DNA from: Yinghuangia soli | GTDB lineage: Bacteria > Actinomycetota > Actinomycetes > Streptomycetales > Streptomycetaceae | Assembly (NCBI RefSeq): GCF_021502675.1 | Contig: NZ_JAKFHA010000012.1 | Coordinates: forward strand, 1-64,000 | Direction: 5' to 3' | DNA: 64,000 nt | Shown: positions 26,256 to 35,598 of the stretch, piece after piece | How the letters are laid out: each line of letters opens with the position of its first letter | How positions within the stretch are numbered: position 1 is the first letter of the stretch | Notes under the pieces: model-generated | Seen by the model: the letters and a program-made list of their open reading frames with translations, nothing else | What the model was told of the DNA's origin: nothing | Databases searched by the model: none | Position numbers and translations under genes: made by a program

Positions 26256-27434
26256 TCACATGAGTTCGGCGGCCCGCACGATCGCCGCGGCGAACCGGTC
26301 GTTCTCCGGCGCTCCGCCGGACGGCGGGTAGTGGAAGCGCCGGCGCGTGTACCCGTACGCCACACCGCTCGCCGGATCGGCGAACGCCTGCGACCCGGCC
26401 GCGCCGCTGTGCCCGAACGCGGTCCCGCCCAGGAACGGGTAGCGCAGCCCCGACGTCTCGAACCCCAGGCCGAAGTGGTCCTGCTCGCCGGTGACCAGGT
26501 CGGTCCCCGGAGTGTGCAGCCGGGAGAACTCGGCGATGGTCGCCGCGGTGAGCAGCGGCGGCCTGCCGTCCAGGCCGTTCGCCGCGGCGGCGTAGAACCG
26601 CGCGAGGCCGCGCGCATTGCCGACACCGCCCGCCGAGGTCGGGCCCAGCGCCCGGACCTTGCGGTTGTTGAGGAACGCGGCGAGGTCGGTCGGCTGCTCG
26701 GCATGCAGGTTGAACGCGATGGCCAGCGCGCTGTCCGGGGCCGGCCGGGCCGCGGCCAACTGCGCCGCGATGTCCGGCGGCGGGGCCATCGGGCGGACCT
26801 CGCGGAACCGGGCCTCCTGCTCCTCCGGCAGCCCGATGTAGAAGTCCAGGCCGTACGGGGCGCGGATGCGCTCCTCCCAGATCTCCTGGACCGACTGCCC
26901 GGTCACCCGGCGCACGACCTCGCCGACGAGCGCACCGATGACGTACGCGTGGTAGCCGTAGCCCTGGCCGGGCGTCCAGAACGGCTTCTGCCCGGCCAGC
27001 CGTGCGGCGATGACGCGGTCGTCGGCCAACTCGTCCTCGGTGAACCCGCCGTCCACGCCGATCACGCCCGACCGGTGCGCGACCAGGTCGCGGAACGTCA
27101 GCGCGCCCTTGCCCTCGGCGGCGAATTCGGGCCAGTAGTCGGCCACCTTCCGCTCGAGATCGAGCACGCCTTCCTGCACCAGAAGCGCGACCACCGTGTG
27201 CAGCGCGCCCTTGGTGTTGGAGAAGACGGCATGCAGCGAATCTCCCGTGATGCCCTCGCCCACCCACAGGTCGACGACCTGGCGGTCACCCGCATAGGCG
27301 GCGAGCTGCGCGCCCGGCTCGTTGTACTCGGCGGCGGCAAATGCCTCGAACTCGGCCCGGACTTCCTCGAAGCCCTCCGCGACTGTCCCGAACACCTGGC
27401 GGTCGGCCGCTGCCTGCTGCGCTTCCACGCTCAT
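26256..27434 (-). CDS. Serine beta-lactamase-fold hydrolase (class C / EstB type)
   Basis: A 392-residue beta-lactamase-family protein. The active-site motif is S72-N-T-K75 in [12 protein letters not shown]; a Tyr-rich second motif ([12 protein letters not shown]) and GHSGAAGS near the C-terminus complete the pattern. No signal peptide is present, so it is probably a cytoplasmic esterase or peptidase rather than a drug-inactivating enzyme. GAGGAGGAG lies 6 nt before ATG 27434. It is transcribed toward the sigma factor gene, with 81 bp between stop and sigma start. Confidence 0.88.
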   Translation of the reverse strand: MSVEAQQAAADRQVFGTVAEGFEEVRAEFEAFAAAEYNEPGAQLAAYAGDRQVVDLWVGEGITGDSLHAVFSNTKGALHTVVALLVQEGVLDLERKVADYWPEFAAEGKGALTFRDLVAHRSGVIGVDGGFTEDELADDRVIAARLAGQKPFWTPGQGYGYHAYVIGALVGEVVRRVTGQSVQEIWEERIRAPYGLDFYIGLPEEQEARFREVRPMAPPPDIAAQLAAARPAPDSALAIAFNLHAEQPTDLAAFLNNRKVRALGPTSAGGVGNARGLARFYAAAANGLDGRPPLLTAATIAEFSRLHTPGTDLVTGEQDHFGLGFETSGLRYPFLGGTAFGHSGAAGSQAFADPASGVAYGYTRRRFHYPPSGGAPENDRFAAAIVRAAELM

Positions 27435-27692
27435 GGGTCTCTCCTCCTCGATGGTCGAACCGGTTTCGTGTCGGACAACCGGTCCCCGGAGACCCCGATT
27501 CCGGGTCAGGGTGGGACTGCTGATCCCCCTTTGATCCCCCTTTTGCGACCTGCTTCTCGGGCCCCTTCGTCCGCCCGGCCGCACCCGTCCCCGCCTGCGC
27601 AGACGTCGGACCCGGCGGCGAGCCGACTACCATCGGGCCGGTACGCCGAGCCACGACGCGTACGACGGAAGCTGGGAAAGGGCGGTGCCGCG

Positions 27693-28760
27693 GTGGGTCC
27701 GGTGGTTCTCGGGATCGAAACGTCCTGCGACGAGACCGGCGTCGGCCTGGTGCGGGACGGCGTCGTCCTCGGCCAGGCGGTCGCGTCGAGCATGGACGAG
27801 CACGCCCGCTTCGGCGGCGTCGTCCCCGAGATCGCCGCCCGTGCCCACCTGCACTCGGTCACGCCCGTGGTCCGCGCCGCACTGGCCGACGCCGGTCTGA
27901 CGCTCGCCGACGTGGGCGCGGTCGCCGTCACCGCCGGCCCCGGGCTGGCCACCGCGCTGCAGGTCGGCGTCGCGGCCGCCAAGGCGTACGCGGTCGCACT
28001 GGACGTCCCGCTGTACGGCGTCCACCACCTGGCCGGCCACGTCGCCGCCGCCACGCTGGACGGCGAGCCGCTGCCGAACCCGTCGATCGTGCTCATCGTG
28101 TCCGGCGGCCACACCTCGCTGCTGTACGTCCGCGACCTGGCCACCGACCCCATCGAGCACCTCGGCGACACCGTGGACGACGCGGCCGGCGAGTGCTTCG
28201 ACAAGGCCGCCCGCGTCCTCGGCCTGCCCTACCCCGGCGGACCGAACGTCGACCGGGTGGCCCGGGACGGCAACGCCTCCGCGGTGAAGTTCCCGCGGCC
28301 GATGACCGGACCGCGCGACGACGCGTTCGGCTTCTCCTTCTCCGGCCTCAAGACCGCCGCCGCGCGCTGGGTCGAGAACGAGCGCCGCGCGGGCCGCGAG
28401 CCGGCCGTCGCCGACGCCGCGGCATCGCTGCAGGAGGCCATCGCCGACGTGCTGACCCGCAAGGCCGTCGCGGCCTGCAAGGCGCGCGGCGTCGACACCC
28501 TCGTGGTGGTCGGCGGCGTGGCCGCCAACTCGCGCGTGCGGGCGATGGCCGAAGAGCGCTGCGCCGCGGCCGGCATCACGCTGCGCGTGCCGCCGCTGAG
28601 GCTGTGCACCGACAACGGCGCGATGACGGCGGCGGTCGGCGACCTCCTCATCCGGGCCGGCCGCCCGCCGGCCGAACTCGACCTGACCATCGACCCCTCG
28701 GCACCGCTGCTGGACGCACTCCTGCAGCCCCGGCCGGCCGAGTTCGCCGCGGCGGGCTGA
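27693..28760 (+). CDS. tsaD: tRNA N6-threonylcarbamoyladenosine transferase subunit TsaD
   Basis: A 355-residue Kae1/TsaD protein of normal length. The N-terminal ASKHA motif [16 protein letters not shown], the iron-binding HHLAGH (His112, His116), [21 protein letters not shown]-like [19 protein letters not shown] and [10 protein letters not shown] are all present. With TsaB and TsaE it attaches threonylcarbamoyl to A37 of ANN-decoding tRNAs. In Streptomyces it is usually downstream of tsaE-tsaB-rimI; here none of those genes is adjacent. GTG 27693 fits the family start. The downstream kinase gene begins 73 bp later. Confidence 0.95.
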   Translation: MGPVVLGIETSCDETGVGLVRDGVVLGQAVASSMDEHARFGGVVPEIAARAHLHSVTPVVRAALADAGLTLADVGAVAVTAGPGLATALQVGVAAAKAYAVALDVPLYGVHHLAGHVAAATLDGEPLPNPSIVLIVSGGHTSLLYVRDLATDPIEHLGDTVDDAAGECFDKAARVLGLPYPGGPNVDRVARDGNASAVKFPRPMTGPRDDAFGFSFSGLKTAAARWVENERRAGREPAVADAAASLQEAIADVLTRKAVAACKARGVDTLVVVGGVAANSRVRAMAEERCAAAGITLRVPPLRLCTDNGAMTAAVGDLLIRAGRPPAELDLTIDPSAPLLDALLQPRPAEFAAAG

Positions 28761-28833
28761 ACCCGGGCAAGGACCGCAGGACCGCAAGCAGGCAACGGGT
28801 AACGGGTAACGGGGACTCGGGAGGCCGCAGCAC

Positions 28834-29850
28834 ATGCGCGACGACTGGAAGCCGCCGAAGCGGTTCCGCAGCATCATCAGCAGCATGTACGGCGCCGAAG
28901 GCCGCGCGTGGCTGAAGGAACTCCCCGGCCTGGTGGCCGACTTCACCGCGCGGCACGGCCTCGTCGCGGGCGAGCCGTACCGGGACCTGTCGTACAACTT
29001 CGTCGTCCCCGCCGACGCCCCCGATGCGGACGGCACCGGCGGAGGCCGCGTCCTCAAGATCGCGCCGCCCGGCGCGGGCGCCGATCTCGCCCGCGAGGCG
29101 AGCATCCTGCGGGCCTGGGACGGCGACGGAGCGGCCCGCCTGTACGACCACGACCCCGAACTCGCCGTCATGGTGGTGGAACGCGCCGACCCGGGCGGCT
29201 CGGCCGCGGCGCTGGGCGACGGCTCCGCCGCGGACGACCGCGAGGCGACCGCGGCCCTGGCCCGCAGCATGCGCGCCCTGTGGCGTCCGGTGCCGGACGG
29301 CCTCGACGTACCCCTGGTCTCCGACTACGCCGAGGACTACGCCTGGTACGCCGACACCTTCGGCACCGGAGGCGGCGGCACAGCCGGCACCGGCGGCCTG
29401 ATCGACGCGAAGCTGTTCGACACCGCGTACGGCATCTTCCGCGAACTCTCCGCGGACCCGCACACGCCCATGCTGCTGCACGGCGACCTGCACCACGACA
29501 ACCTCCTGCGGGCCCGCCGGAACGGCGAACCCGGCTGGCTGGCCATCGACCCCAAGGGCTTGAGCGGGGACCCGGGGTTCGAGACCTCGGTGATGCTCTG
29601 GAACCCGGTCGACCTGCCGAACCGCATGACCGGGTGCAGCCTCGGCGCGATGCTCGACCAGCGCCTCGGCGTCCTCGCCGAGGAACTGGACGGCGCGGTC
29701 CCCGGAGCTGCCCTGGACCGCGACACGCTGCGCCGGTGGGCCATCGCCCGCGGAGTCCTGGCCACCGTGTGGGACATTCAGGACGACGTCGCCGAAGCGG
29801 ACCGCCCGGCGGCGCTGACCGTGGCGGCCATGCTCGCCCACGAGGCCTGA
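28834..29850 (+). CDS. APH(6)/hydroxyurea-kinase family phosphotransferase
   Basis: A 338-residue kinase-fold protein of the aminoglycoside/hydroxyurea resistance kinase family. The catalytic loop is MLLHGDLHHDNLL and the metal-binding segment AIDPKGLSGDPGFE, both close to streptomycin 6-phosphotransferases. The ATP-binding N-lobe is FVVP...GGGRVLKIAPPG. No aminoglycoside gene is nearby, so the natural substrate may be a metabolite and drug resistance is only a possibility. It begins 73 bp after tsaD; a GGTAAC repeat occupies the gap. Confidence 0.82.
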   Translation: MRDDWKPPKRFRSIISSMYGAEGRAWLKELPGLVADFTARHGLVAGEPYRDLSYNFVVPADAPDADGTGGGRVLKIAPPGAGADLAREASILRAWDGDGAARLYDHDPELAVMVVERADPGGSAAALGDGSAADDREATAALARSMRALWRPVPDGLDVPLVSDYAEDYAWYADTFGTGGGGTAGTGGLIDAKLFDTAYGIFRELSADPHTPMLLHGDLHHDNLLRARRNGEPGWLAIDPKGLSGDPGFETSVMLWNPVDLPNRMTGCSLGAMLDQRLGVLAEELDGAVPGAALDRDTLRRWAIARGVLATVWDIQDDVAEADRPAALTVAAMLAHEA

Positions 29851-29899
29851 CCGGCACGTCCGAGCACCTGGCCACCCGAGCACCTGGGAAGGGAACAGC

Positions 29900-30442
29900 G
29901 TGAGCCGCTACATCGCCTTGCTCCGCGGCGTGAACGTCGGCGGCGGCAACAAAGTGCCGATGGCCGAACTCCGGGCACTGCTCGCCGATCTCGGCTACAC
30001 GTCCGTCAAGACGCTGCTGCAGAGCGGCAATGCCGTCTTCACCGTGCCCGCCGGGCCCGCGGACAGTCCGGGGCAGGTGACCGAAGCGGTCGAGAAGGCG
30101 TTGGAGAAGCAGTACGGCAGGACCATCAGCGTCATGGTCCGCACCCCTGACGAGCTGCGCGCGGTGATGGCGGCCAACCCGCTGACGGTCGGCCACCCGT
30201 CCCGCTTCCTCGTCAACTTCTACGCCGGGCCCGTGGACGCCGAGCGGCTCGCCGGGTTCGACGCCGAAGCGCACGCACCCGACCGGTTCGCGGTCGCGGG
30301 CCGCGAGATCTACTACGACTTCCCGGACGGTATGGGGAACTCCAAGCTGCCCGCGGCGATCGACCGCACGCTCAAGACACTGGGCACCGCACGGAACTGG
30401 AACACCGTCACCAAGCTCCTGGCCATCGCCGACGAGGAGTAG
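29900..30442 (+). CDS. DUF1697 family protein
   Basis: A 180-residue protein with the signature start RYIALLRGVNVGGGNKVPMAELRALLADLGYTSVKTLLQSGNAVF, which defines DUF1697. The fold is ferredoxin-like; the function of the family is not established. GGGAA stands 4 nt before GTG 29900. It follows the kinase gene by 49 bp on the same strand, so the two may be co-transcribed. Confidence 0.9.
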   Translation: MSRYIALLRGVNVGGGNKVPMAELRALLADLGYTSVKTLLQSGNAVFTVPAGPADSPGQVTEAVEKALEKQYGRTISVMVRTPDELRAVMAANPLTVGHPSRFLVNFYAGPVDAERLAGFDAEAHAPDRFAVAGREIYYDFPDGMGNSKLPAAIDRTLKTLGTARNWNTVTKLLAIADEE

Positions 30443-30466
30443 GCGGCCTGGGCACCGGTTCCGGGT

Positions 30467-31033
30467 TCAGACCGCGAACGCCATCATTGCCATGGACGCG
30501 ATCATGGCGGCCGAGCACGCCGACGACACGGAAGGCCGCGCGGCACCTTCTGTCGCTGCCGCCGACGACGGCTGGGAGGCGAGGACGAGGTTGCGATTGC
30601 GGTGCTCCGCGGCCGCGAGGGCCAAGCGTGCTGCCGCCCACACGATCAGCAGCACGGCGTAGGGCGCGGACCACCAGTCCGACGCCGCCGCCGCGCCCTG
30701 CCCCGAAGCGTGCCCCGATCCGTGTCCGCCGCCGTGCACGGCCGGCATCAGCAGCGTCAACACACCCATGGCATATAAGTCCAAGGCCGCCGCAGCCCGA
30801 ACCCGGCCCGGCCGTACGCCCGGCCGCCCCAGCGACCAGGCGGCCGCGCAGCCCAGCACGAGCATCCAGCCCGCCGGTCCCAGCGGATCATGCTCCGGGA
30901 GCGCCATCGCCGCCATCGCCGCGGCCATGAACACGTGGGGCAACCACCCGCGCGGCGGACCCTGCCGGTGCACGTATGCCCCGGCGAGACCTGCGGCGAC
31001 CCCGAGTTGCGCGGCGATCAGCTGAGCATCCAT
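30467..31033 (-). CDS. DUF5134-like membrane protein with a TTA codon
   Basis: A 188-residue protein with about five hydrophobic segments and a Met-rich C-terminus (MIASMAMMAFAV); a loop around HGGGHGSGHASGQG is His-rich. The arrangement resembles actinobacterial DUF5134 proteins, whose role is unknown; the His/Met content would suit copper or haem binding, which is speculation. Leu86 is encoded by TTA (bases 30776-30778), a very rare codon in such genomes and one that depends on the bldA tRNA in Streptomyces. Confidence 0.65.
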   Translation of the reverse strand: MDAQLIAAQLGVAAGLAGAYVHRQGPPRGWLPHVFMAAAMAAMALPEHDPLGPAGWMLVLGCAAAWSLGRPGVRPGRVRAAAALDLYAMGVLTLLMPAVHGGGHGSGHASGQGAAAASDWWSAPYAVLLIVWAAARLALAAAEHRNRNLVLASQPSSAAATEGAARPSVSSACSAAMIASMAMMAFAV

Positions 31034-31249
31034 CTCCGGATTCTTCCCGGGTACCTGCCGGTAAGACCCCTCCAGAGGCTGACATCACCGGGTGATCCGC
31101 ATCATTTCGCGCGCGTTTCCGTTCGCAACTGCCAAGCGGAAAAGCGCATTCCGGGCGTTCGGTCGGACCATCGGTGCGCGCTACCGTGGCCATTGAGGTC
31201 CACGGCGCGGGCGAAGGCGCCTGCACCGCACGGGAATCAGGTGGCCGCC

Positions 31250-32380
31250 ATGGCGTCGGACGAACAGCCGGAGCACCTCGGACCACTGCGCGGACTGGCG
31301 AACGCCGTGGATACGGTCGGGCGTTCGAGCGCCGCCGCGATCTACTCCGGAATCGCCCTGGACGTCGACGCCGGGTGCGTCGACGTCTACCTGACCGACC
31401 TGGGCCAGGCCAAGACGGTCCTGGACGCCGCGCGCATGCTCGACGGCACCATCGACACCGGCCTGGCCAGGTTCCGCCAGGGCCGGCACACCAAGGCGGA
31501 GATGTGCCAGGCCCGGGACCGGGTCTTCCGCGCCCGGCGCGAACTCGGCATCGAGAGCATCGCGGTGCCGGTCGACGGCGGTGCGCTGAAGGTCCGGGTC
31601 GCGGACGTCGAGGCGGCCCGCGAGGCGGCCGGGCAGCCCACCGCGACCGGGCGCTCGACGGCTGCCGAGGCCGGCGTCGAACTCGCCTTCGAACCGGCCG
31701 TCGAGGGCTCGGACATGTCCCGGCTGGCCGACACACCGCCCTGGGTCGCGGGCGCCGCGCTCACCGACCGCGCGTGGAATTCTGCCGCCGAGCCCTGGAT
31801 GTGCACCTCCGGCGTCCCCACTCGGCGCACGTCCGACGACCGGCCCTTCCTGATCACCGCCGCGCACTGCTTCAGGAACGGCCACAGCATCTACTCGGGC
31901 TGGTACCGCGACAGTTCCGGTGCCTACGTCCGCAACTACATCGGCCGCATCGCGGCGCGGGCCGGCCTGCTGGACGCCGTCGCCGTCGACACCTCGGGCA
32001 CCGGTGTCACCGCCGGATGGGAGTGGGACGGCCCGCGGCAATCGTCGTTCCTACTCGAACTGACCAGCTCGGCCTACTCGTTCCAGGGCGACTACGTCAG
32101 CCACGACGGCTACACCTCGGGCGTGGTCGGCCGCATCGAGGTGGTCGCACCGGACGTGTACTGGACCGGCACCGACGGCGTCCTGCACCGGGGCGTCGAA
32201 GGCCGCCGGAAGGGCGGCGAGGCGATCCGCGAGGGCGACAGCGGCAGCCTGGTCTTCGGCGTCACGGACGGCACCCGGCAGGCCCGCGGCATCAGCAGCT
32301 GGGGCGGCGGCGGCGCGATCCGGTGGACCGAAGTCGTCGACATCTACCGGCACTGGGGGCTGCGCCTGGCACCGCCCTGA
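31250..32380 (+). CDS. Trypsin-fold serine protease with N-terminal pro-like region and no signal peptide
   Basis: A 376-residue S1-type protease. The catalytic triad is recognisable: His206 in FLITAAHC, an Asp in LLDAVAVD (242 or 247), and Ser331 in EGDSGSLVFG. The first 130 residues (GIALDVDAGCVDVYLTDLGQ and following) resemble the alpha-lytic-protease type pro-region that assists folding of streptogrisins. Such enzymes are normally secreted, but no signal peptide is found at ATG 31250 (AGGTGG upstream), GTG 31241 or further upstream. It may act inside the cell, use another export route, or be a remodelled relative. Confidence 0.8.
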   Translation: MASDEQPEHLGPLRGLANAVDTVGRSSAAAIYSGIALDVDAGCVDVYLTDLGQAKTVLDAARMLDGTIDTGLARFRQGRHTKAEMCQARDRVFRARRELGIESIAVPVDGGALKVRVADVEAAREAAGQPTATGRSTAAEAGVELAFEPAVEGSDMSRLADTPPWVAGAALTDRAWNSAAEPWMCTSGVPTRRTSDDRPFLITAAHCFRNGHSIYSGWYRDSSGAYVRNYIGRIAARAGLLDAVAVDTSGTGVTAGWEWDGPRQSSFLLELTSSAYSFQGDYVSHDGYTSGVVGRIEVVAPDVYWTGTDGVLHRGVEGRRKGGEAIREGDSGSLVFGVTDGTRQARGISSWGGGGAIRWTEVVDIYRHWGLRLAPP

Positions 32381-32421
32381 GCGGTCCGGCGCCGGGTTCG
32401 GCTCCCGGTTCGGCTCCCGGG

Positions 32422-33084
32422 TCAGCGCCGCCCTGGGCGGACCAGGCCCGTCTCGTAGGCGAACACCACCAGCTGCGCCCGGTCGCGCACCGCGAGCTTG
32501 ACCATCGCGCGGCTCACGTGCGTCTTCGCGGTCAGCGGGCTGACCACCAAGTGCTCGGCGATCTCCTCGTTGGACAGGCCCTGCCCGACCAGGCCCACGA
32601 CCTCGCGCTCGCGCGTGGTGAGGAGCTCCAGGTCGGGGGTCTGCGCGGGGGCGGTGGCCTGGGCGGTGTACTCCTCGATCAGCCGGCGGGTCACGCCGGG
32701 GGAGAGCAGCGCGTCGCCGCCCGCGACCGACCGGACGCCGTGCAGCAGTTCGGCCGGCTCGGTGTCCTTGACGAGGAACCCGCTGGCTCCGTTGCGCAGG
32801 GCCTCGAAGACGTACTCGTCGAGGTCGAAGGTGGTCAGGATGATGATGCGCGTCGCGGCCAGCGCCGGGTCCGCGGTGATCTGCCGGGTCGCCTCCAGGC
32901 CGTCCCCGCCGGGCATCCGGATGTCCATGAGCACCACGTCGGGACGGTGCTCGCGAACCGCGGCGACCGCCGAGGCGCCGTCCGCGGCCTCGGCGACCAC
33001 GGTCATGTCCTGCTGGGCGTCCAGCAGGGCCCGGAACCCGGCCCGGACCAGGGCCTGGTCGTCGGCGAGGACCAACGTGATCAC
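32422..33084 (-). CDS. LuxR/NarL-family response regulator
   Basis: A 220-residue regulator with acidic pair DD at 8-9, phospho-acceptor Asp54 in VVLMDIRMPGGDG, the conserved Lys in FLVKDTE and a LuxR helix-turn-helix (LLTTREREVVGLVGQGLSNEEIAEHLVVSPLTAKTHV). The GTG at 33084 overlaps the stop of the kinase gene by 4 bp. It presumably controls the divergent ABC exporter at 34694-38235. Confidence 0.94.
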   Translation of the reverse strand: MITLVLADDQALVRAGFRALLDAQQDMTVVAEAADGASAVAAVREHRPDVVLMDIRMPGGDGLEATRQITADPALAATRIIILTTFDLDEYVFEALRNGASGFLVKDTEPAELLHGVRSVAGGDALLSPGVTRRLIEEYTAQATAPAQTPDLELLTTREREVVGLVGQGLSNEEIAEHLVVSPLTAKTHVSRAMVKLAVRDRAQLVVFAYETGLVRPGRR

Positions 33085-34445
33085 GCGGAATCCCTTTCGG
33101 AGGCATGCTCGGCAGGATCCCCATCTTGGCCGGTCAGCGGCAGCAGAGCCACCACCTCGTAGCCGCCCGCGGGGCGCGGGCCGCTGTCCAGGCGGCCGCC
33201 GAGCGCCGCGGCGCGCTCGCGCATGTTGCGCAGGCCTTGCCCGCTGCCCGGGGACGGGGAGGCGGCGAAACCCCGGCCGTCGTCCGCCACGACGACCCGC
33301 AACGCCTCTGCCGTATCCGTGGCCGTATCCGTGTCCGTGTCCGTGTCCGCGTCGGCCGTCGGGGCCGTCGCCGCGGGCGGCATCCGGTCGAGGCTCAGCC
33401 GTACCGTCACCATCGAAGCACCCGAGTGCCGGACCGCGTTGGTCAGCGCTTCCTGCACGATCCGGTACGCGGCCGGCCCGACCGGGCCGGGCAGCCGGAG
33501 TACCGCCTCCTCGCACTCGAGCCGCACCGCGAGGTGCGCGGTGGAGGCCCGGGCGACCAGGTCGTCGAGATCGGCGAGTCCGGCGGTCGGCGTGCGCGGG
33601 GCCGATTCGCCGTCGCCCTTCAAGATGGCCAGCACGCCGCGCAGTTCGCCCAGCGCCTCGCGGCTGGCCTGCTTGACCGCGGTCAGCGCGGTACGCGCCT
33701 GCTCGGGGTTGCCGTCCATCAACTCCAGCCCCACGGAGGCCTGGACGTTCATCATCGAGATGTGATGCGCCAGCACGTCGTGGAGTTCGCGGGCGATGCG
33801 CAGGCGCTCCTCGCCCGCGCGGGCCCGTTCGGCCTCGAAGCGGGCGCGCTCCGCCTCCTCGCGGGCGGCCTGCTCCTCGGCCGCGCGGCGGCGTTCCGCG
33901 GCCCGGTACGCCCGGCGGGTGCGGACCACTTCGCTGAAAGTCGCCAGCACCAGCAGCCACGCGGCGACCCCGCCCGCCCAGGCCGCATCGGGCAGCTCGT
34001 CGTCGCGCAGCCACGGCCCGATCCAGCCCATCGTGAGGTAGCCGACCGCGAGCGACGCGTACGACACCGCCCGGTGCCCGGCCGTCATGGCGGTGAACAG
34101 CGCCACGATCAGGGACAGGAAGATCGGTCCGGGCGGATAGTCGCGCAGCGTGTAGAGAATCGGCGGCAGCAAGGACGCCGCGAGCACCTGCACCGGGTAG
34201 CGGCTGCGCGCCAGCAGCAGCACCGGGCCGACCCCGATCAGCAGGTACGCCAGGATGTCCGGATCGCGCAGCCCGGCCCGGTCCTGCTGGTTGTGCATCG
34301 CGGCCAGCGTCCCGGCGATCTGCACGGCCGCGACCACCGCGGCGACCGGGATGTCGCGCGGGATCCGGCCGAACAGCGCAGGCCAGGGCGGCGAGGGCAA
34401 CGTGGCGCCGAACCAGGGGGCCTTGTCGCGGGTGGGAGCGTTCAC
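33081..34445 (-). CDS. Sensor histidine kinase (NarL type)
   Basis: A 454-residue kinase with about six hydrophobic segments in residues 33-172, an Arg/Glu-rich coiled linker (178-215), His222 in ARELHDVLAHHISMMN and a HATPase domain (YRIVQEALTNAVRHSG; VADDGRGF; GLRNMRERAAALGG). Between the N and G boxes, about residues 361-380, lies an inserted run of alternating Asp and Thr encoded by a hexamer repeat (33307-33363). The pair is divergent from a MacB-like exporter, a common arrangement for sensing of cell-envelope drugs or peptides. GTG 34445 is the start. Confidence 0.93.
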   Translation of the reverse strand: MNAPTRDKAPWFGATLPSPPWPALFGRIPRDIPVAAVVAAVQIAGTLAAMHNQQDRAGLRDPDILAYLLIGVGPVLLLARSRYPVQVLAASLLPPILYTLRDYPPGPIFLSLIVALFTAMTAGHRAVSYASLAVGYLTMGWIGPWLRDDELPDAAWAGGVAAWLLVLATFSEVVRTRRAYRAAERRRAAEEQAAREEAERARFEAERARAGEERLRIARELHDVLAHHISMMNVQASVGLELMDGNPEQARTALTAVKQASREALGELRGVLAILKGDGESAPRTPTAGLADLDDLVARASTAHLAVRLECEEAVLRLPGPVGPAAYRIVQEALTNAVRHSGASMVTVRLSLDRMPPAATAPTADADTDTDTDTATDTAEALRVVVADDGRGFAASPSPGSGQGLRNMRERAAALGGRLDSGPRPAGGYEVVALLPLTGQDGDPAEHASERDSA

Positions 34446-34693
34446 GCGCTCACCCTAGGACCGCGGCACCCCCGGGCACGTCCCGCCGGGGGCGGCGCTC
34501 CGCCGACTCCGCAGGGCGCAGCCCACCTGGTCCGGCTGCTCCCGGAGGAGTACGCCGCGGGCCTTCCCGGGCCTGCCGCGGCCTCCCGCGGAAGGCCTCC
34601 GGGTGCCTCCTGGCGAGGGACGCAAGCGCGGGCCGGCGGCGGCAACGTGGAGCCCATCGAACCGCGCCCCCTCCACCGAACCTGGAGTCCGCC

Positions 34694-35503
34694 ATGTCCG
34701 CTCCGCTTTCCGCCCCCGACGAGACCGAGGACGCAACGAACTCGATCACCCGGCCCGGCCGTTACGCTGCCTGCGCGGTGCACGCCGTACGGGCGTACGG
34801 CACCGGGGACACCGAGGTGCGCGCACTGGACGACGTCACCATCGGGTTCCCGCGCGGCCGCTTCACCGCGGTGATGGGTCCTTCCGGATCCGGCAAATCC
34901 ACGCTGCTGCACTGCCTCGCGGGCCTCGACACCCCCACCGGCGGGCAGGTCTTCCTGGGCGACACCGACCTCGGGACGCTGTCCGACAAGCAGCTCACCA
35001 GGCTGCGCCGGGACCGCATCGGCTTCGTCTTCCAGGCGTTCAACCTGCTGCCCACGCTGACCGCGGGGGAGAACGTCACCCTTCCGGCCGCACTGGCCGG
35101 CACCCGCCTGGACCAGGAGTGGGTGGACCGGGTCGTCGTGTCGGTCGGGCTCGCGGACCGCATCGGCCACCGGCCGAGCGAGCTGTCCGGCGGCCAGCAG
35201 CAGCGCGTCGCGGTGGCCCGCGCGCTGGCCGCGCGGCCCGAGCTGATCCTCGCCGACGAGCCGACCGGGAACCTCGACTCGCGCAGCGGCGCCGAGGTGC
35301 TGGGCCTGCTGCGCGACGCGGTCGACTCGCTGGGCCAGACCGTGCTCATGGTGACCCACGACCCCGGCGCGGCCGGCTACGCGGACACCGTCGTCTTCCT
35401 GGCCGACGGCCGCATCGCGGACCGGATGGACGCACCCACCCCGCAGGCCGTCCTGGACCGCCTCAAGGCATTCGAACGCCCCGCGCGCACGGCAAGCCGC
35501 TGA
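34694..35503 (+). CDS. ABC transporter ATP-binding protein (MacB/LolD type)
   Basis: A 269-residue ATPase with Walker A GPSGSGKST (62-70), Q-loop FQAFNLLPTLTAGEN, signature LSGGQQQR and Walker B LILADEPTGNLDS. The GNLD and LLPTLT features place it in the MacB/LolD group that works with FtsX-like permeases, matching the next gene 95 bp downstream. TGGAG lies 6 nt before the ATG. It is probably induced by the divergent two-component system. Confidence 0.95.
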   Translation: MSAPLSAPDETEDATNSITRPGRYAACAVHAVRAYGTGDTEVRALDDVTIGFPRGRFTAVMGPSGSGKSTLLHCLAGLDTPTGGQVFLGDTDLGTLSDKQLTRLRRDRIGFVFQAFNLLPTLTAGENVTLPAALAGTRLDQEWVDRVVVSVGLADRIGHRPSELSGGQQQRVAVARALAARPELILADEPTGNLDSRSGAEVLGLLRDAVDSLGQTVLMVTHDPGAAGYADTVVFLADGRIADRMDAPTPQAVLDRLKAFERPARTASR

Positions 35504-35598
35504 CCCGCGGTCGACCACCCGCGGACGGCCCGCAGACCCGACCGCCGTCCGGCCCCTGACCACGTGACCACGTCACCGCCCAAGGCAGGTGCATCCTT

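Noticed and set aside
28834-29850. Aminoglycoside resistance gene as part of an antibiotic cluster
   Set aside because: The family fits, but no biosynthetic gene is nearby and many such kinases are not resistance determinants.
32422-34014. A 530-residue frame that looks like a kinase-regulator fusion
   Set aside because: The first 310 residues are a wrong-frame reading of the kinase; the regulator starts at GTG 33084.
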